This document shows positions 1-10,890 of a stretch of DNA of 64,000 nucleotides, piece after piece (the first letter of the stretch is position 1; each line of letters starts with the position of its first letter). The stretch lies in the NCBI RefSeq assembly GCF_000209165.1, contig NC_009043.1, positions 1,488,001-1,552,000 of the forward strand. The letters are read 5' to 3'. The position numbers and the translations under genes were made by a program. This stretch comes from Scheffersomyces stipitis CBS 6054. Its lineage: Eukaryota; Ascomycota; Pichiomycetes; Serinales; Debaryomycetaceae. Under the pieces are notes generated by a model. It saw only the letters and a list, made by a program, of their open reading frames with translations, searched no databases and was not told the DNA's origin.

Positions 1-1421
1 GAATTGTGCTTTATGATTATATCCTCATTCACCAATCTATCACGATGGCTTCCAGACGATTGATTTTGCAAAATACTGTCCAATACATTCTTGCAAATAA
101 CTTGCTGGATCAAGTTTGTTCTGTCAAGACAATCCAAGCAATTGACTCTGAACACACCATCTTGACGGGTCACAACTTCCTCTTGTTCAATGTCATAAAC
201 GAACCAACCGAATTGTTCTTGTGAATCTCTAAGTAAGGGAAGGATTTTTGTTGCTCCGGCAAAACCTCCACTTTGTTTTGTTTCATGATGGAAATCGAAC
301 TCTGTATAGGAGATCTCTTCCTTACGTTCTGCATCGTCGTACAAATCACGAAATCTCCTTGAAACAGAAATTTCAGCTGGCTTGGTTTTGGATAACAAGT
401 TCACAATATGACAGACTCCGTACTTTTCACATACTTCTGTGAAATGTCTATCGAAAATTGGCTGAGTTGCTTCTAAGGATCTCGTCAAAGTGATCTTAGG
501 ATTAATCAAAGTTGAATCCTGTTCCCAAAATGTTGGCACCGAGCCTCTAATCTGCGTGAATGAAAAAATCGAAGACTGAGTTGGATGAAAGTATATAAAT
601 TCTGTCTCAACAAAGTTGGCTACATTACCATTGTCATCAATACCACGAGCATTGAATCTTGTTCCAGCTCTTTTCCATGATTGCTTTGAAATCACAGTGA
701 TAGAATCTTGAGAGGAGTTCAAAGCTACAGTCTTGGCAAACCCTCTGATTACAGTAGTGAGAAAATGGTTGTTGTCCATGGACTCTTGGGCATAGGGATC
801 TAAGTTCGATCTGAATTTGAGCAATTCATCCATAAGAAACGAATTCCACATGTACTCTTTTTGGTAGTGCTCTACAGTCTTGGTAGGTTTGGTACGACTT
901 GCTCCTTCAAATAATTTAGTATTGGAGATACCTCTGTTCTGCAATAGAGAAGTCAAATCAAAGTCGTTAGAATAGTAGAATGAGCCATTCGACAATAACT
1001 TCTTCAACTCCTGGCAAGGATGTACCTCTCTGGCGTAATCGTTGTCTTCTTCAGATCCAGCAACAGCTATTGGGATTCCGTTAGCATCCAAGTTAGCGAA
1101 GTCCCATTCGTCAGAAGCTAATGATATGAAATCAACAGAGTAAATTTTGTCCACTGTCTCATAGTTGACTGGATTCGCCACGTTAAGTATGGCACCAGTG
1201 ATGACAGCCACAAATACCTGATGGTCCAAATGGATCAAACCTAGACATCCAAACACTTCCCTCTTAATCAATGTGCGGAACCCTTGTTCTTTAGTGACAT
1301 GGCTGTTGGACGCAATTTCAACATTGACTTTCGACGCTTTCTTCAGCTGTCGAAGTAAGAGTGCGTGAGTCTCTGAACAGAGTGCAATGGTACGAGGACT
1401 GTCCTTATATAGCAACTTCAT
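1..1421 (-). CDS. INP51: Synaptojanin-like inositol polyphosphate phosphatase, Sac domain part (3' end outside window)
   Basis: Read leftwards from the ATG at 1419-1421, the frame stays open for about 473 codons to the window edge, so the protein is truncated at its C-terminus here. The part seen is a Sac phosphoinositide phosphatase domain. It has the family segment RGSVPTFWEQ and, near residues 424-432, the catalytic CX5R motif as CLDCLDRTN. Proteins of the Inp51/52/53 (synaptojanin) family carry a C-terminal inositol 5-phosphatase domain after the Sac domain, which would lie beyond the left edge. They remove phosphates from plasma-membrane phosphoinositides during endocytosis and cell-wall or actin control. 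The Sac active site looks intact. The symbol is a best guess among the family; a Sac1-only protein is less likely because it has no close N-terminal match. Confidence 0.8.
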   Translation of the reverse strand, partial: MKLLYKDSPRTIALCSETHALLLRQLKKASKVNVEIASNSHVTKEQGFRTLIKREVFGCLGLIHLDHQVFVAVITGAILNVANPVNYETVDKIYSVDFISLASDEWDFANLDANGIPIAVAGSEEDNDYAREVHPCQELKKLLSNGSFYYSNDFDLTSLLQNRGISNTKLFEGASRTKPTKTVEHYQKEYMWNSFLMDELLKFRSNLDPYAQESMDNNHFLTTVIRGFAKTVALNSSQDSITVISKQSWKRAGTRFNARGIDDNGNVANFVETEFIYFHPTQSSIFSFTQIRGSVPTFWEQDSTLINPKITLTRSLEATQPIFDRHFTEVCEKYGVCHIVNLLSKTKPAEISVSRRFRDLYDDAERKEEISYTEFDFHHETKQSGGFAGATKILPLLRDSQEQFGWFVYDIEQEEVVTRQDGVFRVNCLDCLDRTNLIQQVICKNVLDSILQNQSSGSHRDRLVNEDIIIKHN

Positions 1422-1845
1422 TACACTACAATTCTATACAAATATGCAACCGCCAGTTGATGTTGATGATGATGTTGACTGGTATTCAAATGGAGTTGAT
1501 TCTGCTGTTTCTGCTACTTAAACTGAATCTGGAGAACTAGGGTTCATCTGAAATACCAAATTTCGGGTAGAGTGTGTATTCAGGAATTTTTTGCGAAGGA
1601 GGCACAAGACTGCTGAGTGCGTCTATTTGAAACTTGATCTCCATACTTAGCTATTCGAAGGTAGTTGCTTTGTATCTTTATAACGCACAATTCCAATTGA
1701 CTCAATTCCCTTGGATTTGGATATAAATACCTTTGTCGTATCTTTTATCTGGAGGTTTTAACCTGGTTTTTATTGTAAGCTTACCCCTATTTTAAAGCGG
1801 CTCCTTGAATCTATTCGTAATTCCAACAATCAGTTTCCATATAGT
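1422..1845. promoter_or_regulatory. Divergent promoter between the synaptojanin-like gene and the Maf gene
   Basis: This 424-base gap separates two divergent start codons. A TATA-like sequence (TATAAATA, 1722-1729) lies about 120 bases before the Maf start. No coding potential or RNA gene was seen in it. Confidence 0.5.
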
Positions 1846-2487
1846 ATGCCTTCGTTTCGACATCCATTATACGAGAAGTTGAGCCAATACAAATTCATCC
1901 TCGGTTCCACATCACCCAGACGTCTAGATATCTTACACAACAACTTGAACATCAAGGACGTGACAATAATAGGCTCTAGCTTCGAAGAGAACCTAACAAA
2001 AGAAGGCATATCTAACGAAGAATACGTACGACAAACTTCTCGCGGAAAGGCGGAGTCAATATTGACTGATTTCAGAGACACATCCGAAGCGACATTGATC
2101 TTGACTTCTGATACCGTCATAAGTTGTAATGGAGAGATCTTTGAAAAGCCAGGAACAAAAGAGAATCAACGTCATATGTTTGAAAAATACCATTTGTATC
2201 CTGACATAAAAGTCATAACAGCTGTAACAATTGTGATTCCAGATTCGACTGACCCACTAATCATGCAAGATACAGCTATTACCAGGTTGGTTTTCGATAC
2301 TGATTGCTCATCAGAGTTAGTAGATGCCTATATCAACTCAGAAGAAGGCTTGCAAGTCGCAGGAGGCTTCAAGTTCCAAGAATTAGGAAGTTTATTCTTC
2401 AAGGGCATAGAAGGAGACTATTTCAACGTAGTTGGACTACCTGTAGCTACTACTTTTCATTTGTTGGAACAGGCTGTGCTGAAATAA
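1846..2487 (+). CDS. Maf/HAM1-type nucleotide pyrophosphatase (Maf family)
   Basis: The 213-residue protein has the Maf signature. Near the N-terminus (about residues 19-28) is the phosphate-binding segment GSTSPRRLDIL. Around residue 90 is TSDTVI, carrying the catalytic aspartate, followed by EKPGTKENQ. A C-terminal segment EGLQVAGGFKFQELG matches the family's conserved end. Maf proteins hydrolyse non-canonical or modified nucleoside triphosphates to monophosphates and so clean the nucleotide pool. The S. cerevisiae counterpart is YOR111W. The start is an ATG with a TATA box about 120 bases upstream. The protein is probably cytosolic, since no signal or membrane segment is present. Confidence 0.9.
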   Translation: MPSFRHPLYEKLSQYKFILGSTSPRRLDILHNNLNIKDVTIIGSSFEENLTKEGISNEEYVRQTSRGKAESILTDFRDTSEATLILTSDTVISCNGEIFEKPGTKENQRHMFEKYHLYPDIKVITAVTIVIPDSTDPLIMQDTAITRLVFDTDCSSELVDAYINSEEGLQVAGGFKFQELGSLFFKGIEGDYFNVVGLPVATTFHLLEQAVLK

Positions 2488-2777
2488 TTTTAAAGCAATC
2501 TTTATAAACAAATTTAGTTCATTTTACATAGACAAAATGAACATTTACTTATGAATGCCCTTTTTCTAATTAGTATTATTTTAGATATGAAGCAGATATG
2601 GTAGCTATTACTGTTCTAGCTCAACTAGAACAAATTAATCTATAGCGATTGCAAAAAAATATACCAGACTGCACACAGTCAGTACAAATTTAGGCTCATC
2701 GGGTCTGAAAAAATTTAGAATATTGTGATTATTGGATTGTACGCTTGCTACTGCAATATATTTACAGACGGAACAAG

Positions 2778-3578
2778 ATGGCCAAGTCCAACAAGAAGAC
2801 AGTTGTCAAGGCTGATACCAAGAAAGACAATACCGTTCAGAAGAATGCTGAAAAATCTGTAGAACAAATTGAGGCCGACTTGCAGCTTCCTCAGTCCTCT
2901 GATGAAGAAGTTGAAGAACAAAATGACGAAGATGAAGAAGACCAAGATGTGTCTGAATTATCAGATGAAAGTGATGATGAAGACGAGGACTTGCGCGGAT
3001 TGTCAAGCGAAGAAGAAGACGACGACGAGGAGGAGGAAGAAGCCGAAAAGGATATCAAGAGCAAGATCAAAAGAGATGGACATTTGGTGAACAAGACAGT
3101 TATCTCTAGCGAAGCCAGGGCTAGCAAGAAATCCAAGAAGAGAGGTATTATATATCTTGGTAGACTTCCACAAGGATTCCAAGAACCAGAAATGAAGAAA
3201 TACTTCAGCCAATTTGGAAGCATCATAAACTTAAAATTATCAAGAAACAAGAAGACCGGTAAGTCCAAGCATTATGGTTTCATAGAGTTCGAGAACTTCG
3301 AAATAGCCAAGATAGCAGCCGAAAGTATGAACAACTACTTGATCTTCGGACATTTGTTAAGATGTGAGGTCGTTGAGACTGCTAACGAAGACTTGTTTAA
3401 AAACACCGAGAAGAATTTCAAGGTAATCCCATGGAAAAAGATCTCCAAGCATAAAAACGACAAGCCCAAGAGCAAGGAACAATGGGGTAAGTTGGTCGAG
3501 AAGTACGAAAACCAGAAGTTGAAGAAGCAAACCGAGTTGAAGGAGAAGGGTATCGACTTTGACTTGAATAGCTTATAA
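2778..3578 (+). CDS. NOP15: Ribosome biogenesis RNA-binding protein Nop15
   Basis: The 266-residue protein begins at the first ATG (2778). The reading frame extends upstream only through TTG/CTG codons and no other ATG. After a lysine-rich N-terminus comes a long acidic tract of Glu/Asp/Ser (about residues 35-90). A single RRM domain follows: GIIYLGRLP is RNP2, and the KHYGFIEFENFE segment is RNP1. A basic C-terminal tail ends in EKGIDFDLNSL. The same order (acidic tract, RRM, basic tail) is seen in S. cerevisiae Nop15, and the segment NNYLIFGHLL is diagnostic. Nop15 is a nucleolar factor for pre-60S ribosome assembly and ITS2 processing. Confidence 0.92.
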   Translation: MAKSNKKTVVKADTKKDNTVQKNAEKSVEQIEADLQLPQSSDEEVEEQNDEDEEDQDVSELSDESDDEDEDLRGLSSEEEDDDEEEEEAEKDIKSKIKRDGHLVNKTVISSEARASKKSKKRGIIYLGRLPQGFQEPEMKKYFSQFGSIINLKLSRNKKTGKSKHYGFIEFENFEIAKIAAESMNNYLIFGHLLRCEVVETANEDLFKNTEKNFKVIPWKKISKHKNDKPKSKEQWGKLVEKYENQKLKKQTELKEKGIDFDLNSL

Positions 3579-4687
3579 AACCCTGCATCCAACACAATAG
3601 CATATAGTGTATAATAGAGAATATAAGAGCAGCAACATAATTAATTGCATGTCAGAGCAAACTACGGTGAAGGGAAGCAGAGTGTTTCTACTTTCTGAAG
3701 CTATTATTAGCTTTGACGTGAAGCAGTTATAGAGAGCGTAGATGATGCAATGTTATCAGATTCGGATCTGTGGCAGTTGCCTACTGTATGGGAAACCACC
3801 ATATCAGATATCTATATCAGATGGCGTTGTCAGAAGGTACATCGCAGTTGGTAATACGTCTTCTACTATACGATGGATTCGGAGAAGAGGAACAATATGA
3901 TTCGTTCTCAGACCAGGCTTTACATGATCTAAGCAACGGCTCTAGTGGCCCCAAACCTAAATAGCCCAACCCAGATAGCTCCGAAAGTGCCATGACATGC
4001 AAACTGGCTGTGAAATATCTTTACCATATTGAGTATGAGTTTCCCCACCGTCTAGTTGCAGGAGTGAACAGAGTGAACGGGTTGGCTTGAGAGAAACACA
4101 AAGACATCGTTGGCGTTATGTGCCATCCTGAAGGTCGTTTGTTGAGTGTGATAAACGAAGCATTGCTCAGTGTTGGATAATCACATGTAGCCAAAGTCAT
4201 GTTCATGGGCGCCTGCGGATGTTTCACCAGAAAGGGTTGTCACAAGATATCCCAATAGGAGGTTAGTGATTAGCCATAAAGTGAGTCGATTCTAGTCATG
4301 GTGATGTGATACCCCTTCCCAGTATGGCTAGAAGCATCGTTCAGTATTGTGTCTGGTGGTGCTTTTCTTTTTTTTTTCCTTTCTCCTGGCTATTGCTTAT
4401 TTCCTCGCTCGAATCAGGAAAATCAAACGCAGTAATTTTTTTTCCGTTATACGATGTGTGAGAATATCGAATAATATATACCTGGTTCTTTTACCGATAG
4501 TGATTGTGGATCATTAACCTTCGATTCTTTTTCGTTCTGTTCGACACTCCTTCTTAGAAGACCCCTTGTATTCTTACTCTAGACATATACCTAGATTTAG
4601 AGTCAACACTGGAACATATTCGAATATATATCGTGTTTGTTGCCTCGTTTATTTATCCTACTTATTTATTCATTTCCAACTACAACT
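3579..4687. other. Intergenic region upstream of cytochrome b5
   Basis: There are about 1.1 kb without a supportable gene. The right half looks like a strong promoter for the next gene, with T-rich tracts near 4362-4378 and 4436-4443, a TATATA at 4475-4480 and a pyrimidine-rich leader before the ATG. Short open frames near 3770-3964 and 4021-4227 have no ATG start or recognisable features. Confidence 0.4.
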
Positions 4688-5062
4688 ATGGCTACTGAAA
4701 CCTTGAAGACCTACACTTACGAAGAAGTGTCCAAGCATAAGTCCCACGACGACTTGTGGGTTGTCTACAACGGTCAAGTCTACAACATCTCCCCATACAT
4801 AGATGAACACCCTGGTGGTGAAGAAGTTGTCCTTGATGTCGCTGGTACTGATGCCACCGAAGCCTTCAACGACATCGGTCACTCTGACGATGCCCACGAA
4901 ATCTTGGCTGGCTTGTTGGTTGGTAAGATCGAAGGCGGTGTCACCAAGGAAGTCAAGTCCATTATCAACACCGAACAAGAAGGTGGTTTTGGGTTCCCAG
5001 TCATCGCTGTCGCTGTTTTCTTGATTGCATTCGCTGCCTACTACTTCTTGCAAAACAACTAA
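4688..5062 (+). CDS. CYB5: Cytochrome b5
   Basis: The 124-residue protein starts at the first ATG, preceded by ACAACT. It has a cytochrome b5 haem-binding domain with HPGG, where His41 is the first haem ligand. The second ligand is His65 in the segment DIGHSDDAHEIL. A hydrophilic linker is followed by one C-terminal membrane anchor (about residues 101-120) ending QNN, which fits a tail-anchored ER protein. Cytochrome b5 passes electrons to fatty-acid desaturases, sterol enzymes and some P450s. Codon choice is highly biased (leucine is TTG except for one CTT; no CTG at all), suggesting strong expression. Confidence 0.95.
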   Translation: MATETLKTYTYEEVSKHKSHDDLWVVYNGQVYNISPYIDEHPGGEEVVLDVAGTDATEAFNDIGHSDDAHEILAGLLVGKIEGGVTKEVKSIINTEQEGGFGFPVIAVAVFLIAFAAYYFLQNN

Positions 5063-7580
5063 CCTCCAAATTCTAACCTTTGGACAGGTTCAGGCTGGTA
5101 AAGCTATAAATTGCCATTCATTTAAAGCTCCACCGTTTGTTATCTAGTTTATAGTTCTGCTCTGGAATTCCAGAAATAAACGTTTCACTATAGAGCCTTT
5201 TGTTTGTGAGTTGCGCCTTGGTATTGCTACAGTATACTATGATCATATTTATCTAACTCCATCTCTTTTTAGTGTCTACAACTTCTAATAACTCCTTGTT
5301 GTCTGATCTGTCCAGATGTTTGTTGTCGAATTGTCTTTCGATCTTTTGTGTACTGTCGCAACAGCCGATGCGTCTGGCAAGATTCCTCCATCTTGAGATA
5401 AGCGCTTTTTTGCTTCTCTAGTAGCCCTTTCCGCACAAAATAATGCAATCTGAAGAGTACGGAATCTTCAGAAACGGCTTAACGGTCGGAACCTTCATTC
5501 TAGTTCGTTATTAGGACAACTATTCATAGTACTGACTGTTTCTAGTAGCATTTTAGTCCCTAGCACGAACCTCCTGGTGTATACTCTTTCTTGAGCAATT
5601 CCAGCGGTCGTGTAAGCGAAAAAGACGACGATCTTATTGGCTCCAGCATAATGTCATATGAAATTTGCGTTTTGGCTGTGAAAAATGTACAACAGAATTT
5701 CAGGTCACAAGAAAACAGACCATAATGAAGAATAAAGGCATTCGTGGGTCAACTTAAGAAAGTAGCCTAACTTTGCTCTATACAGAAGCATTCTAGAAGA
5801 AGCAAAGAAGCAAAGAAAAAATCTTGCGCTAGACAGTTTCATGCGGTTATACCCTGTTATACGTGTTCATAATACACACGAAACTGAAAAAGATGTATTA
5901 GAAACAGAATGCCACAACTGAATAGAAGCGGCTTAAGTTGGCGGAATCGTTTGCTGGAAAGTTGCTTTCTCACGACTATGTAAACGGAACTGTCCTACAA
6001 GAGGTTTGTCCCGCTTTCCATGAAAAATATTACTATCCTGTACTTGTGAAGTACTATTTGGAAGGGACCAGTTCTAAGCAAAAGCATAGAAAGCCTGAGT
6101 GCCGATGGCCTTAGTCGTAGTACACTATTGTAGAAATTTTTCTCGTAAACGTCCCTTTCTCTAAATGCTCCAAGTATGAAGCAAACCCAATCAGATAAAC
6201 CTATACACACAACTTGCTATTTACGACTTATGGGGCACTTGTAGTGAACATTTGCAAATAGCGAGATAAGTATTTGGTTGCAACTTCCTACACAAAAACC
6301 TACATACTTTTCGCAGCAACTGAAGACATCCTACAAACACCCAATACGCTCCTCACCAACTTAATCTTACATAATGTGCTCGAGTAGCTTTATGTTGATG
6401 ATATACCACTTCTCATCAGTCGACGGGTTGAAGATGGAGAATAAAGATTTCGAATCTCAGAGAGTTTCTGTAGTTGATAAGTTATATTGCAGTAAGTAAG
6501 CTATTCATGTTCATGTGAATCTTGATTCCTATTATCAGATCAAGGTTTTCAGGAAGTAAAATTGATACCAATGGTTTATTTCAAAAATGATTTTCTTCGT
6601 ACTGACGAATAGTCCAATAATATCCCAGTGAACGATCAAATGACCTCTATCTTATTCAGTTTCATTTAATATCAATTAATCACTATTCAAATGCTACGCC
6701 ATGTCTTCCATCTTAATGGTGTTCATTTGACCGGTACCTGTCACCAACTATACTTTAAACCTTTATCATTTCCATATTATTGAGCTATCTATTGTCCAAA
6801 TTCTATAACCACCCGGACTATACCCCCATCTAAAAATGGGATCATCACTGGAACCAACACTGGATCCTAACAAAACAATATGGTACATCATTGTTACAAC
6901 TGGGCATACCCAACAGCAAGTCAATTAACCTGGTTGGTATTCAACTCTCTCAAATCCCGATAATCAAGGACATAGACATACCCAAGGAAAAACTAGAAAA
7001 GCATTAGTACAATAACGCGTTGGGTTCTATTGGGGCCATCCAACAGATATACCTGTGGTTATTCGGACCCACCGAACACGTTACTTTTTCTCTACCATTG
7101 GATCCTTTTTGCCAGTGTCAGTTTCTGACATAGACTAGTCCATAGAAGTACCCTACCAAGGAACTTAGCTGAGAGCTGAAGGACAAGGGCTACAGTCGTT
7201 GCAGTTTTTCCTGGTGTTGCTACAAGAGATACTGTGGAATTGTTGAGGCGAGAGTGCACAGAGCATTTGAGCTAGTGTTCGACCATCTTGGCAATCTGGG
7301 GTATGCTTGACTTACAAGAAAGAACATTCAGCTTACTAAGCTAGCCATTCAAAACATTCTTATAGTCTCAGTTGACCAGACTTCTGTAGATAGTCATATC
7401 ATGCAGAAACCACGTTCTTTTAAATTTGCAATTGTTTGTTCTAAGTATTGATCTGACTAAGCTAGATTCCGTGTAGCCGAAGTTTTTCAGTTGCGGGACG
7501 GCTATCATAAATACTCATGAATATCCGCTTTTTTATGGATAATTTAGTATTGAATCATCACGATACTCGTAGATAGTAAA
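5063..7580. other. 2.5-kb gene-free stretch
   Basis: No complete gene could be supported on either strand. Open frames are short and start at GTG or TTG. Around 6836-7131 one forward frame runs for roughly 90 codons broken by a single TAG (7005-7007), next to a short ATG-started frame at 6836. This could be a decayed gene, but no protein family was recognised. A short direct repeat of AGCAAAGA occurs near 5800-5815. Confidence 0.35.
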
Positions 7581-8738
7581 ATGCCTCCTAAGAATAGCAT
7601 TAGATTATGCCAGTTGTTAGGCACCAAAGAACCAATTTGGCAGGCTCCAATGGCTGGTATTTCCACGGCAAGACTTGCAGCTGATGTCACTAATAATGGA
7701 GGACTTGGAGCATTACCATTGGCTATGTTTGATTTGCGTAATCCAGAAGGCTTGAAGAAACTTGCAAGTACGGTAGACGAGTTTTCACGTCTTGTATCTT
7801 CCAATAGAGCTAACACTGTGAACTTCAACTTCTTTTGTCATGATGTGTACTCCACAGAAACTCCACCTTCGCAGGTAAAGAATTGGTGGACTCTCTATAA
7901 AAATTCGTTAAAGACATTAGAAGACAGTTTGCTTAGCAAAATTCCGTTCGACAATGGCAATGTTTCTTTTAAGGAGATCGAAAGGGACTATCCTGAAGAA
8001 TTGACCAAGTTGTTGGACTATTTAGCAGAGGTAAAACCAAAAGTGATATCGTTCCACTTTGGACATCCTACCAAGTCGACCATAGAAAGATTGCAGAAGG
8101 AAGGTATCATGGTTGTAGTTACCACCACATCCATTGAGGAGACCAAAGCTCTTTTGGACTTGGGTGTGGATGGATTGGTTTGTCAGGGATACGAAGCTGG
8201 TGGGCATAGAGGTAACTTCTTGGTTGGAAAAGAGTTGGATGAAAATTTATCTACATTTGCTTTATTTTCTCAGGTTCAGAAATATGTCGCCAGTCAGAAT
8301 AAGGATGTGTTCTTGATCCCAGCTGGGGGAATCATGGATGCTTCAACGATCAAGTACTATCTTTCTCTTGGTGCACCAGCTGTACAAATGGGGTCCATTT
8401 TTCTTGCTGCTCCAGAGACTTCTTCAAATGGCTTCGTCAAGAAGCATGTAGAGGGCGAAAACAATTTGACAACTACAATGATTGATTTGGTTTCAGGAAA
8501 ACCAGCCAGAACTATCAAGACCAAGTTTATTGACAGTTTGATCAAGAATGACAAATTCGAACGTAGCGAATTACCCCCATACGGCCATGCTTATAATGCA
8601 TACAAGGTATTGAAGGGCTTGGTTAAGGACCATGATATTGGATTCTACTTGGCTGGTCAGAATTACCATTCTCTTGACCCAAAGTTGAATACTACAGAGA
8701 TTATACAAAAATTGAGCAAGGAGTTGGCACAGGATTAG
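7581..8738 (+). CDS. Nitronate monooxygenase (2-nitropropane dioxygenase family)
   Basis: The 385-residue protein is a FMN-binding TIM-barrel of the nitronate monooxygenase family. Recognisable parts are IWQAPMAGIST near the N-terminus and NGGLGAL just after it. The central VISFHFGHP is followed by GIMVVVTTTSIEE, and then by the flavin-site segment DGLVCQGYEAGGHRG. Late in the barrel is LIPAGGIMDASTI, followed by LGAPAVQMGSIFL. These enzymes oxidise nitronates such as propionate-3-nitronate using oxygen and FMN and protect against these toxins. The ATG start is preceded by AGTAAA. No targeting signal is seen, so it is probably cytosolic. Confidence 0.92.
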   Translation: MPPKNSIRLCQLLGTKEPIWQAPMAGISTARLAADVTNNGGLGALPLAMFDLRNPEGLKKLASTVDEFSRLVSSNRANTVNFNFFCHDVYSTETPPSQVKNWWTLYKNSLKTLEDSLLSKIPFDNGNVSFKEIERDYPEELTKLLDYLAEVKPKVISFHFGHPTKSTIERLQKEGIMVVVTTTSIEETKALLDLGVDGLVCQGYEAGGHRGNFLVGKELDENLSTFALFSQVQKYVASQNKDVFLIPAGGIMDASTIKYYLSLGAPAVQMGSIFLAAPETSSNGFVKKHVEGENNLTTTMIDLVSGKPARTIKTKFIDSLIKNDKFERSELPPYGHAYNAYKVLKGLVKDHDIGFYLAGQNYHSLDPKLNTTEIIQKLSKELAQD

Positions 8739-9105
8739 ATCTAAAATATATATAAATATGACAATAGTGAATTTAACAAAACCATATAGTATAATAGTCA
8801 AGAAAGTGAATTTTTTTAACCATGAGGAAAGGGAGAAAAAGAAATTGTTGCAGAACCCAAAATTGGCCTGGACCAACGTTTCTAATTATGCCTTATAGTA
8901 TTCTACACCCCTACTTAGTTTATTCATATAGCCTCCCTAGTATCCCATATCTAGTTGCAAATTAAATACTTAGTTTAAAGGTCGTGTAAAAGAACCAATA
9001 CTGTAACCAAAAATTTTCCACCACTATGAGAGAGCTTGACTCAAAAGAATTCTCAACTGAATAGCAGACTTCTCCTGTAAATCTGCAAAAAGCACCATAT
9101 CCGAA
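8739..9105. other. Intergenic region before TOM7
   Basis: This 367-base AT-rich gap contains the NMO 3' end and the TOM7 promoter. No further gene was seen. Confidence 0.4.
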
Positions 9106-9300
9106 ATGTCCGACACTCCAGCCAACAAATACCAAATAACCTTGTCTGACGAATCCAAGGAAAGAATCGCCAAGATCTTGGAATACTCCAAAACCATTGC
9201 CCATTACGGTTTCATTCCATTTGTGTTGTACTTGGGTTGGTCCAGCACTCCAAGCAAGCCATCCTTGTTCAACTTGTTGAGCCCATTCCCATCTGCCTAG
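9106..9300 (+). CDS. TOM7: Mitochondrial import receptor subunit Tom7
   Basis: The 64-residue protein matches the whole length of Tom7 (about 60 residues in S. cerevisiae). It has LSDESKERIAKIL near residue 13, followed by the membrane segment GFIPFVLYLGW. The C-terminal motif LFNLLSPFPSA is nearly invariant in yeasts. Tom7 is a small single-pass component of the TOM complex in the outer mitochondrial membrane and modulates assembly and stability of the complex. The first ATG is used. Confidence 0.95.
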   Translation: MSDTPANKYQITLSDESKERIAKILEYSKTIAHYGFIPFVLYLGWSSTPSKPSLFNLLSPFPSA

Positions 9301-9894
9301 ATGAGTAGATACTAGGGGCCATTGGATGATGTATAATAGTTATATATGGTCTACCAGAATGCTCCTATTGGGTAATGATAATGTTAGATGAGCGGTTTCT
9401 TGCTTTTATTTGTTCAGAGATATACAATATTGTATTCATGGAATTAGAGATGCCATTCTTGTCAGTCTGACGGCGCAAACCAATGTGATGCTGATGAATT
9501 CAGCGATACCATCAATGATATCCAAGGTATATGACATTTTATTCTCCAGAGCGATCTTCATTTTGTTAATGATGTACATAGTTAATTACAAGCTTTCAAT
9601 AAAATACAGAAAACTTAGGAATAGTGATGTCACTAAGGGCCAACAAGAAGATTCCCTTCTAGTAGAAAGTAAAATGTAATTTTGACAATCTGAATTCCGA
9701 GCACCGACGCCATTTTGGAAAAGTATTCTAGTATGATTTTTTCGATGCTCATTATGTTAACTTAATATTATTGTTCTCTTCTAAAACAAAAATATTGTTA
9801 CCATTACTGAAATCCCTTTTAGCTTCTCAAATATCCAGACCGAAAGAAGCCGATTCGTTTATAGAAAGAAAGAGGAAGGTTAAATCAGTTCTGT
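9301..9894. other. Intergenic region between TOM7 and FLX1
   Basis: This stretch of about 594 bases holds the TOM7 3' end and the FLX1 promoter. A 62-codon ATG frame (9491-9679) with one hydrophobic stretch is present, but nothing supports it as a gene. Confidence 0.3.
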
Positions 9895-10890
9895 ATGAAT
9901 ACATTCATAGATCACGATGGAGTGGTACCAAAGGAATCTCTACAGCTTAGCCGAAGGCAGATAGAAGCGACAGGAGGACTCACAGCCGGGTGTATCACAA
10001 CGTTAGTGACACATCCGTTGGATCTTATCAAGATCAGATTACAGCTATCGCATTCACATCCAAGGGGCACAAGCCACAGAGCGTTTGAACCGATTCTCAA
10101 TATATTCAAGAAGATAAATGAAGATGCCTTACAAGACTTCAAAAAGACTCAAAAGCTTCTGGGGTCGTCTCAATTGAAAAAGTTCAGATTGACACATCTA
10201 TTAAGGCATTACTACCGTGGAATCACCCCTAACCTAGTCGGAAATATCTCAGCATGGGGGTTATACTTTACATTGTATTCTGAATTTAAGTCCTTGCAAT
10301 TCACCAGTAACCCATCTGTCAACTACTTCTCATCGTCAACACTAGCTGGCATGTCTACATCTTTACTCACCAACCCGCTCTGGGTGCTTAAAACAAGAAT
10401 TTTGGGTAGTTCCAAGAACGACAGTAAAGCTTACAAATCAATCGCCGATGGTGTAGTATCGATATTGAGAAAGGAAGGGGTATTAAGTTTCTGGAGAGGA
10501 TCTATACCGAGTTTGTTTCTGGTGTTCCAGGGAAGCCTTCAGTTTACCTTCTACGATAACTACAAGAATTTTATCCTGAAAAGGTATGATACTGAACAAT
10601 TGACCACAGCCCAATACATATATGGATCTGCATTCTCCAAGATCTTCAGCATGCTTATAATGTATCCTACACAGGTGGTACGGTCGATATTGCAGAATTA
10701 CCAAGGAGATAGCAAACAGGAGAGAACAATTCGGTCTGTGGCGAGGCATTTATGGAAAGAAGATGGGCCCAGAGGGTTCTACAAGGGTCTTAGTGCCAAT
10801 ATTCTTCGTGTAGTCCCTGCAACTTGTGTGACGTTTGTGGTATATGAGACTGTGCGTGACAACTTGAGAAAGTATGAGACTAGGGAATAG
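9895..10890 (+). CDS. FLX1: Mitochondrial carrier, FAD/folate type (Flx1-like)
   Basis: The 331-residue protein has the three-repeat mitochondrial carrier fold. The carrier signatures are PLDLIKIRLQL in repeat 1, PLWVLKTRIL in repeat 2 and PTQVVRSILQ in repeat 3. Between repeats are YYRGITPNLVGN and SAWGLYFTLY, segments typical of the Flx1 and folate-carrier branch. The C-terminal RGFYKGLSANILRVVPATC is a standard carrier end. Flx1 moves FAD across the inner mitochondrial membrane. The start is the first ATG in the frame, and residues 1-20 are hydrophilic as usual for carriers, without a cleaved presequence. Assignment to Flx1 rather than another flavin or folate carrier rests on the repeat 1-2 motifs. 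Confidence 0.85.
   Translation: MNTFIDHDGVVPKESLQLSRRQIEATGGLTAGCITTLVTHPLDLIKIRLQLSHSHPRGTSHRAFEPILNIFKKINEDALQDFKKTQKLLGSSQLKKFRLTHLLRHYYRGITPNLVGNISAWGLYFTLYSEFKSLQFTSNPSVNYFSSSTLAGMSTSLLTNPLWVLKTRILGSSKNDSKAYKSIADGVVSILRKEGVLSFWRGSIPSLFLVFQGSLQFTFYDNYKNFILKRYDTEQLTTAQYIYGSAFSKIFSMLIMYPTQVVRSILQNYQGDSKQERTIRSVARHLWKEDGPRGFYKGLSANILRVVPATCVTFVVYETVRDNLRKYETRE

Noticed and set aside
2891..3268. Long minus-strand frame of Ser-rich residues opposite NOP15
   Set aside because: It is the complement of the acidic Glu/Asp codon tract of NOP15 and is a shadow frame.
6836..6928. ATG-started short frame in the 5.1-7.6 kb gap
   Set aside because: Only 30 codons, unrecognised; reported only as a possible relic.
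9491..9679. 62-codon ATG frame with one hydrophobic stretch, between TOM7 and FLX1
   Set aside because: No recognisable family, no clear promoter, and the frame extends upstream only through non-ATG codons. Too short to support without conservation.
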